The position numbers were made by a program, and so were the translations under genes. A stretch of 64,000 bases of DNA from Pseudomonas taiwanensis (GTDB lineage: Bacteria > Pseudomonadota > Gammaproteobacteria > Pseudomonadales > Pseudomonadaceae), in NCBI RefSeq assembly GCF_013393345.1, contig NZ_QJRF01000075.1, forward strand, positions 97,567 through 161,566, given 5' to 3'. This document shows positions 54,601 to 63,600 of this stretch, piece after piece; position 1 is the stretch's first letter, and each line of letters opens with the position of its first letter. The notes below the pieces were generated by a model, which ran no database searches, was not told the origin of the DNA, and worked only from the letters and a program-made list of their open reading frames with translations.

Positions 54601-57600
54601 TGTAGAAGGTGCCATTGGCCGGCAGCGAGGTCAGCTTGAAGCTGGCGACAGTGCCGTCCACGTCCGAGCCGCTGAGGTTCACGGCGATGACCGTGTCTTC
54701 GTTGCCCGTTGCGCTGGCGACGATGGTTTCCGGTGCATCGTTCACCGAGTTGACGGTGATGGTGCCGGTCGCCGGAGTGGCATCCGCCAGGCTCTCGTTG
54801 TCGGTAGCGGCGTACTGGAAGGTGTAGGTGCCATTCCAGTTTGCATCGGGTTTGAAGTAGATGGTTGCGCCGTTGCCGGTCGCTGCGATGACGCTGGCGA
54901 GGGTCAAGGGGTTGGTGGCGGCGGCATCGCTGTAGAAGGTGCCATTGGCCGGTATCGACGTCAGCTTGAAGCTGGCGACAGTGCCGTCGACGTCCGAACC
55001 ACTGAGGTTGACGGCGATGACGGTGTCTTCATTGCCGGTAGCGCTGGCCGGGTTGGTTTGCGGCGCGTCGTTCACCGGATTGACGGTGATGGTGCCGGTC
55101 GCAGGAGTGGCATCCGCCAGGGCGCTATTGTCAGTGGCGCTGTACTGGAAGGTGTTGGTTCCGCTCCAATCCGCGTTGGGCTTGAAGTAGATGGTTGCGC
55201 CGTTGCCGGTCGCAGCGATGACGCTGGCGAGGGTCAGCGGGTTGGTGGCGGCGGCGTCACTGTAGAAGGTGCCATTGGCCGGCAGCGAGGTCAGCTTGAA
55301 GCTGGCGACAGTACCGTCGACGTCCGAACCGCTGAGGTTCACGGCAATGACCGTGTCTTCATTACCGGTAGCGCTGGTGACGATGGTTTCCGGCGCATCG
55401 TTCACCGAGTTGACGGTGATGGTTCCGGTCGCCGGCGTGGCATCCGCCAGGCTCTCGTTGTCGGTAGCGGCGTACTGGAAGGTGTAGGTGCCATTCCAGT
55501 TTGCATCGGGTTTGAAGTAGATGATTGCGCCATTACCGGTCGCAGAGATGACGCTGGCGAGGGTCAACGGGTTGGTGGCGGCGGCATCACTGTAGAAGGT
55601 GCCATTGGCCGGTATCGACGTCAGCTTGAAGCTGGCGACAGTGCCGTCCACGTCCGAGCCACTGAGGTTGACGGCGATGACCGTGTCTTCATTACCGGTA
55701 GCGCTGGTGGCGATGGTTTGCGGCGCGTCGTTCACCGGCGTGACGGTGATGTTCAGCGTGCTGTTGCTGCCGGTGTTGGTGACGTAAGTGACCTGCGGGA
55801 CGTTGCCGTTCCAGTTGGCGGCCGGAGTGAAGCTGTAGTCACCAGTGCTGCCGAGGGTGAAGGTACCGACGTTGGCGATGGTCGCGGTCTGGCCGGCGTT
55901 GAAGTTGCCTGTGATGCCCGCCACGGTGAAGCTGGCGACCGTCAGGGTGTTATCCACATCGCTGTCGTTGTCCAGCACGTTTCCGGTGGCCGGATTGTCT
56001 TCGCTGACGGTGTTGGTGTCAGTGATCAGCGCGGACGCATCGTCCACCGGCGTGACGGTGATGTTCAGCGTGCTGTTGCTGCCGGTGTTGGTGACGTAAG
56101 TGACCTGCGGGACGTTGCCGTTCCAGTTGGCGGCCGGAGTGAAGGTGTAGTCACCAGTGCTGCCGAGGGTGAAGGTACCCACGTTGGCGATGGTCGCGGT
56201 ATCGCCGGCGCTGAAGCTGCCAGTGAGGCCGGCCACCGTGAAGCTGGTGACCGTCAGGGTGTTATCCACATCGCTGTCGTTGTCCAGCACGTTGCCGGTG
56301 GCCGGATTGTCTTCGGCGACGGTATTGGTATCGGGCGCCAGGACGGACGCGTCGTTCACCGGCGTGACGGTGATGTTCAGCGTGCTGTTGCTGCCGGTAT
56401 TGGTGGTGTAGGTGACCTGCGGGACGTTGCCGTTCCAGTTGGCGGCCGGAGTGAAGGTGTAATCACCACTGCTGCCAAGGGTGAAGGTGCCCACGTTGGC
56501 GATGGTCGCGGTCTGGCCGGCGCTGAAGCTGCCGGTGACGCCCGACACGCTGAAGCTGGCGACGGTGAGGGTGTTATCCACATCACTGTCGTTGTCCAGC
56601 ACATTGCCGGTGGCCGGATTGTCTTCGGCGACGGTCTTGGTGTCAGCGACCATCACGGACGCATCGTCCACCGGGGCGACATTGCCGAAGCTCAGGACGC
56701 CAGTGTCGGTAAGGCTGCCGTCGGTGATGGTATAGGTCGCGCTGGGTACCGGACCGTTGTAGTTCAGTGCCGGGGTGAAGGTGTACGAACCATTGGCATT
56801 GATCACCAGCGTGCCGACGTTGGTGATGGTGGCGGTATCGCCGGCCTGGTAGGTGGTGCCATTGACCACGAATTGGGTAACCGTCAGGGCGTCGCCATCG
56901 GCATCCGAGTCGTTGGTCAGGACACTGCCATTGACCGGCGTGTCTTCGGTGACCGCAATCGGACCGTCATCCGCCGCGATAGGCGCATCGTTCTCGGGAT
57001 TGGCGATGGCGAAGCTGAGCACCGCGGTATCGGTGAGGTTGCCATCGAAGAGGGTGTAGGTGGCACTCGGTACCGCCCCGGTGTAGTCCTGGGCCGGGGT
57101 GAAGGTGAAGCTGCCGTTGGCGTTGATCACCAGGGAGCCGACACCCGTGATGGTGGCGGTCTCGCCAGCCAGATAGCTGGTGCCACCGAAGCTGAAACCG
57201 GTGACGGTCAGGGCATTGCCGTCCGGATCGCTGTCGTTGGTCAGCACACTGCCGCTGACCGGGGTGTCTTCGGTGACGGCAATCGGACCGTCATTGACGG
57301 CGATTGGCGCGTCGTTGATCGCATTGACGGTAATGGTGCCGGTGGCCGGGGTTGGATCTTCCAGGCCGTCGTTGTCCACCGAGGCGTACTGGAAGCTGGT
57401 GCTGCCGTTCCAGTTGGCATTCGGCACGAAGGTGACCGTTGCACCGTTGGCAGTCGCCGGAACGATTGCGCCAAGGCCCAGGGGGGCACCGTTGAGCAAC
57501 AGGGTTCCGTCAGTGGGCAGCGTCTTGATGACAAAGTGGCCGACGTTCCCGTCGATATCCGAACCGCTGAGGTTGACCGTGATCGGATTGTCTTCGTTGC

Positions 57601-60600
57601 CGGTGCCAGTGGTGGCGTTGGTTTCCGGCGCATCGTTCAGCGGGGTAACACTGATGTCGAGCGTGGATTCGCTACCGGTGTTGGTGGTGTAGGTGATCTG
57701 CGGTACCGCGCCATTCCAGTTGGCGGCCGGAGTGAAGGTGTAGTCACCGTCCGCAGCGATGGTCAGGGTGCCGACGCCGGCGATCACGGCGCTGGAACCT
57801 GCCGTGAAGCTGCCGGGTACGCCGCTGATGCTGAAGCTGGCGACGGTGAGGGTGTTATCCACATCGCTGTCGTTGTCCAGCACGTTGCCGCTAGCTGGGT
57901 TGTCCTCGGTGACGGTCTTGGTGTCAGCGATCATCACGGACGCATCGTCCACCGGGGTGACATTGCCGAAGCTCAGCTCAGCGGTATCGGTGAGGTTGCC
58001 ATCGGAAACGGTGTAGGTCGCGGTCGGCACCGGGCCGTTGTAGTTCGGGGCCGGGGTGAAGGTGAAGCTGCCGTTGGCGTTGATCACCAGGGTGCCGACG
58101 CCCGCGAGGGTGGCACTCTGGCCAGCCTGGTAGGTGCTGCCACCTACTTCGAATTGAGTGACGGTCAGGGTGCTGTTGTCGACGTCATTGTCGTTGGTCA
58201 GGACATTGCCGGTGGCGGCGGTGTCCTCGGTCACCGGAATCGGGCCGTCATTGCTGGCGACAGGCGCATCGTTCACCGGCGTGACGGTGATATCCAGCGT
58301 GGATTCGCTGCCGGTATTGGTGGTGTAGGTGACCTGCGGCACCGTGCCGTTCCAGTTGGCTGCCGGGGTGAAGGTGTAGTCGCCGTCAGCGGCGATGGTC
58401 AGGGTGCCGACACCGGCAATGACGGCGCTGGAACCAGCGGTGAAGGTGCCGGTGACGCCACTGATGCTGAAGCTGGCGACGGTGAGGGTGCTATCCACAT
58501 CACTGTCGTTGTCCAGCACGTTGCCGGTGGCCGGGTTGTCTTCGGCCACGGAGTTGGTGTCAGCGATCAGGACGGACGCGTCATTCACCGGGGTGACGGT
58601 GATATCCAGCGTCGAGCTGCTGCCGGTGTTGGTGACGTAAGTGACCTGCGGCACCGCGCCGTTCCAGTTCTGCGCTGGAGTGAAGGTGTAGTTGCCGTCC
58701 GCAGCGATGGTCAGGGTGCCCACGCCGGCGATCACGGCGCTGGTGCCAGCAGTGAAGGTGCCGGTGACGCCGGCCACGGTGAAGCTGGCAACGGTGAGGG
58801 TGTTATCCACATCATTGTCGTTGTTCAGCACGTTGCCGGTGGCCGGGTTGTCCTCGGCGACGGTCTTGGTGTCAGCGACCATCACGGACGCATCGTTCAC
58901 CGGGGTGACGTTGCCGAAGCTCAGCTCGGCGGTGTCGGTGAGGTTGCCGTCGGAGACCGTGTAGGTCGCGGTCGGCACCGGGCCGTTGTAGTTCAGCGCC
59001 GGGATGAAGGTGAAACTGCCGTTGGCATTGATCACCAGGGTGCCGACGCCGGCGACGGTGCCACTCTGGCCGGCCTGGTAGGTGCTGCCACCGAAGGTGA
59101 AGTCGGTGACGGCCAGGGTGTCGTGTTCGACGTCATTGTCGTTGGTCAGGACATTGCCGATGGCGGCGGTGTCCTCGGTGACCGGAATCGGGCCATCGTT
59201 GGAGGCTACAGGCGCATCGTTCACCGGCGTGACGGTGATATCCAGCGTGGATTCGCTGCCGGTGTTGGTGATGTAGGCGACCTGCGGCACCGCACCATTC
59301 CAGTTGGCTTCCGGAGTGAAGGTGTAGTTGCCGTTCGCCGCGATGGTCAGGATGCCGACCCCAGTGATCACTGCATTGGAGCCAGCGGTGAAGGTGCCCG
59401 GCACGCCACTGATGCTGAACGTCGTAACAGTCAGGAGGTTATCCACATCGCTGTCGTTGCCCAGCACATTGCCGGTGGCCGGATTGTCTTCGGCCACGGA
59501 TTTTGTATCGGGTGCAACGACAGTTGGGTCGTTCACCGCGTGGACGGTGATGTTGCCGTTAACCGGAGTGGGATCTGCCAGGCCGCTGTTGTCGGTGGCG
59601 ACGTACTTGAAGTCGGTGGTGCCGCTCCAATTGGCATCGGGTTTGAAGTAGATGGTCGCGCCGTTGCTGGTCGCAGTGATGACACTGCTGAGCGTCAGCG
59701 GATTGGTGGCAGCGGCGTCACTGTAGAAGGTTCCGTTCGCGGGCAGCGATGTGAGCTTGAAGCTGGCGACAGTGCCATCCACATCCGTGCCATGCAGGTC
59801 GACCTGGATGACGGTGTCTTCATTGCCAATGGCATGCTCCGGGCTGGTCCGCGGGGCATCGTTGCTGCCATTGATGGTGACGGTGACGCTGGTCTTGGTG
59901 CCGTCGGCGCTGACCACTTCGAAGGTGTCAGTGCGGGAATCACCGACATTCAGCTCGTTGAAGGCGGAGTTGGCGGTGTAAGTCCAGGTGCCGTTGGCTG
60001 CGATGCTGAAGCTGCCATAGTCGCCAACGGTGCCGTTCTGGGCAACGAAGGTCTCCGGGCTGTCGACGTCGCTGATGGTCAGGGTGCCGCCGGTGGTCAG
60101 CGGGACGTTGGTTTCGGTCAGTTGGACGTTGGCATTGCCGAGGACAGCGGCTTCATTGGTGCCGATCACGGTGACGCTGATGACGTGGGTGGTGCCATCC
60201 GCGGCGCTGACGGTGAAGGTCTCGGTCTTGCTCTCGCCTTCGGTGAGCGCCTGGACTTGGGCCGCGCCGTTGTCGAGGGTGTAGGTCCAGGCGCCGTTGC
60301 TGCCCAGGCTCAGGGAGCCGTAGCTGCCGGTCTGGGTGCTGGCGGTGAAGAGGTTGTCCGTGCCATCGACGTCGGTGGCGGTCAGGGTACCCCCGGTGGT
60401 GAGCGTGGTGTCCTCTTTCACGCTGCCGCTGTCTACGCCGCCGATGATGGCGCCGTCGTTGGTCCCTGTGAGGGTAATCACCAGGTTGGCGGTATGGGTA
60501 CCGCCGTTACCGTCAGAGATGGTGTAGCTGAAGGTCTCCGTGACCTTTTCGCCCTGGGCCAGGCTGCTGGCGTTGTTGGCTACATAGTTGTACGAGCCGT

Positions 60601-63600
60601 CGGCATTGAGGGTCAGTTGGCCAAAGAGGCCGTTGACGGTGTGGCCGACATTGCCGCTCTGGTTGTTGACCGCCACGACAGTCAGGTTATCGCCGTCCGC
60701 GTCGGTGTCGTTGCCGAGCACACCTCGGCCGGTGCTGGTCAGGGTGGCGTCTTCCTGCACATTGTCGCTGTCGGCGTTCGCGACCGGCGCGTCGTTGACT
60801 GGGGTGACGCCAATGCCGACCGCGCCGTTCACGGTGGTGGTGCCGTCATAGACGCTGTAAGTGAACGAACCCACAGCATTGCCGCTGGTGTAGTCGGCCG
60901 GTGCGTTGTACTTCAGGCCTTCCAGTTGGGCGCTGGTCAGAACCTGGCCATTGCTGACCGGGGAGCCATCGGCCAGGGTGACGTTGCCCAGGGTGGGCAG
61001 GCCGGTGATGGTGATGGTCAGGCTGTCGCCATCGATGTCGGTCGGCGCTTGCAGGCCCAGGTCGGTGCCGACGCTCTCTTCATTGACGTTGATGGTGTTG
61101 CTGTCGACGACCGGGGCGTCGTTCACCGCGGCCACGGTGATGGTATCGGTGGCCGGGGTGGTATCTTCCAACCCCTGGTTATCCACCGCGGCGTAGTCGA
61201 AGGTCGCGGTGCCGTTCCAGTTGGCGTTCGGCACGAAGGTGACACTGGCGCCATTGCCGGTGGCCGGGACGCTGTCGCCGATGTTGAGTGCCACACCGTT
61301 CAGCAGCAGGGTGCCATTGGCCGGCAGCGACTTGATCACGAAGCTGGCGACGCTGCCGTCGAAGTCCGAACCGCTGAGGCTGACCGGAATGCCGGCCGCG
61401 TCTTCGTTACCGGAAGCGGATGTTGCATTGGTTTCAGGGGCGTCGTTGATCGCGGCGACGGTGATGGTACCGGTGGCCGGGGTGGCATCTTCCAGGCCCT
61501 GGTTATCCACCGCGGCGTAGTCGAAGGTGGTGGTGCCGTTCCAGTTGGCGTTCGGCACGAAGGTGACACTGGCGCCATTGCCGGTCGCCGGGACGCTGTC
61601 GCCGATAGCCAGGGCGACACCGTTCAGCAGCAGGGTGCCGTTGGCCGGCAGCGACTTGATCACAAAGCTGGCGACGCTGCCGTCGAGGTCCGAACCGCTG
61701 AGGCTGACCGGAATGCCGGCCGCGTCTTCATTACTCGAACCACTGGCCGCATTCGTTTCCGGCGCATCGTTGACCGAGGCGACGGTGATGGTGCCGGTGG
61801 CCGGAGTGCTGTCTTCCAGGCCTTGGTTGTCCACCGCGGCGTAGTCGAAGGTCGCGGTGCCGTTCCAGTTGGCGTTCGGCACGAAGGTGAGGCTGGCGCC
61901 ATTGCCGGTGGCCGGGACGCTGTCGCCGATAGCCAGGGCGACACCGTTCAGCAGCAGGGTGCCGTTGGCCGGCAGCGACTTGATCACAAAGCTGGCGACG
62001 CTGCCGTCGAAGTCCGAGCCGCTGAGGCTGACCGGAATACCGGCCGCGTCTTCGTCGCCGGTGGCGCTGGCTGCGTGGGTGTCCGGCGCGTCATTGACCG
62101 AGGCCACGGTGATGGTGCCAGTGGCCGGAGTGGCGTCTTCCAGCCCCTGGTTGTCCACTGCGGCGTAGTCGAAGGTCGCGGTGCCGTTCCAGTTGGCGTT
62201 CGGCACGAAGGTGAGGCTGGCGCCATTGCCGGTGGCCGGGACGCTGTCGCCGATAGCCAGGGCGACACCGTTCAGCAGCAGGGTGCCATTGGCCGGCAGC
62301 GACTTGATCACGAAGCTGGCGACGCTGCCGTCGAAGTCCGAGCCACTGAGGCTGACCGGGATACCGGCGGAGTCTTCGTTGCCGGAAGCGGACGTCACAT
62401 TGGTTTCAGGGGCGTCGTTGACCGAGGCCACGGTGATGGTGCCAGTGGCCGGAGTGGCGTCTTCCAGCCCCTGGTTATCCACTGCGGCGTAGTCGAAGGT
62501 CGCGGTGCCGTTCCAGTTGGCGTTCGGCACGAAGGTGACATTGGCGCCATTGCCGGTGGCCGGGACGCTGTCGCCGATAGCCAGGGCCACACCGTTCAGC
62601 AGCAGGCTGCCATTGGCTGGCAGGGATTTGATGATGAACTGAGCAACCGTGCCGTCTAAGTCCGAGCCGCTAAGGCTGACCGGAATGCCGGCCGCGTCTT
62701 CATTACCGGAAGCGGACGTCGCATTGGTTTCCGGCGCGTCGTTGATCGCGGCGACGGTGATGGTACCGGTGGCCGGGGTGGCATCTTCCAGCCCCTGGTT
62801 ATCCACCGCGGCGTAATCGAAGGTGGTGCTGCCGTTCCAGTTGGCGTTGGGCACGAAGGTGACATTGGCGCCGTTGCCGGTGGCCGGGACAACCGAACCG
62901 ATGGTCAGGGCCACGCCGTTGAGCAGCAGGGTGCCGTCGGCCGGCAGCGACTTGATCACGAAGCTGGCGACGGTGCCGTCGAGGTCCGAACCGCTGAGGC
63001 TGACCGGAATGCCGGCCGCGTCTTCGTTACCGGAAGCGGATGTTGCATTGGTTTCAGGGGCGTCGTTGACCGAGGCCACGGTGATGGTGCCGGTGGCCGG
63101 AGTGGCGTCCTCCAGGCCCTGGTTGTCCACCGCGGCGTAGTCGAAGCTGGTGGTGCCGTTCCAGTTGGCATTCGGCACGAAGGAGAGGCTGGCGCCATTG
63201 CCGGTGGCCGGGACGCTGTCGCCGATGTTGAGTGCCACACCGTTCAGCAGCAGGGTGCCGTTGGCCGGCAGGGACTTGATCACGAAGCTGGCGACGCTGC
63301 CGTCGAAGTCCGAGCCGCTGAGGCTGACCGGAATACCGGCCGCGTCTTCGTCGCCGGTGGCGCTGGTGATGTGGGTGTCCGGCGCGTCGTTCACTGCCGT
63401 GACGGTGATGTCCAGCGTCGAGCTGCTGCCTGTGTTGGTGGTGTAGGTGACCTGGGGTACCGCTCCGTTCCAGTTGGCATCCGGGGTAAAGGTGTAGTTG
63501 CCGTTGGCGGCGATGGTCAGGGTGCCCACGCCGGCAATCACGGCGTTGGAGCCAGCGGTGAAGGTGCCAGGTACGCCATTGATGCTGAAGCTGGCGACGG

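Noticed and set aside
53963..62659. An open frame of 2,898 codons on the plus strand, opposite the adhesin gene
   Set aside because: It is the antisense shadow of the repeats: the periodic GC-rich codon pattern of the adhesin leaves the opposite frame open. The translation has no recognisable domain and no ribosome site.
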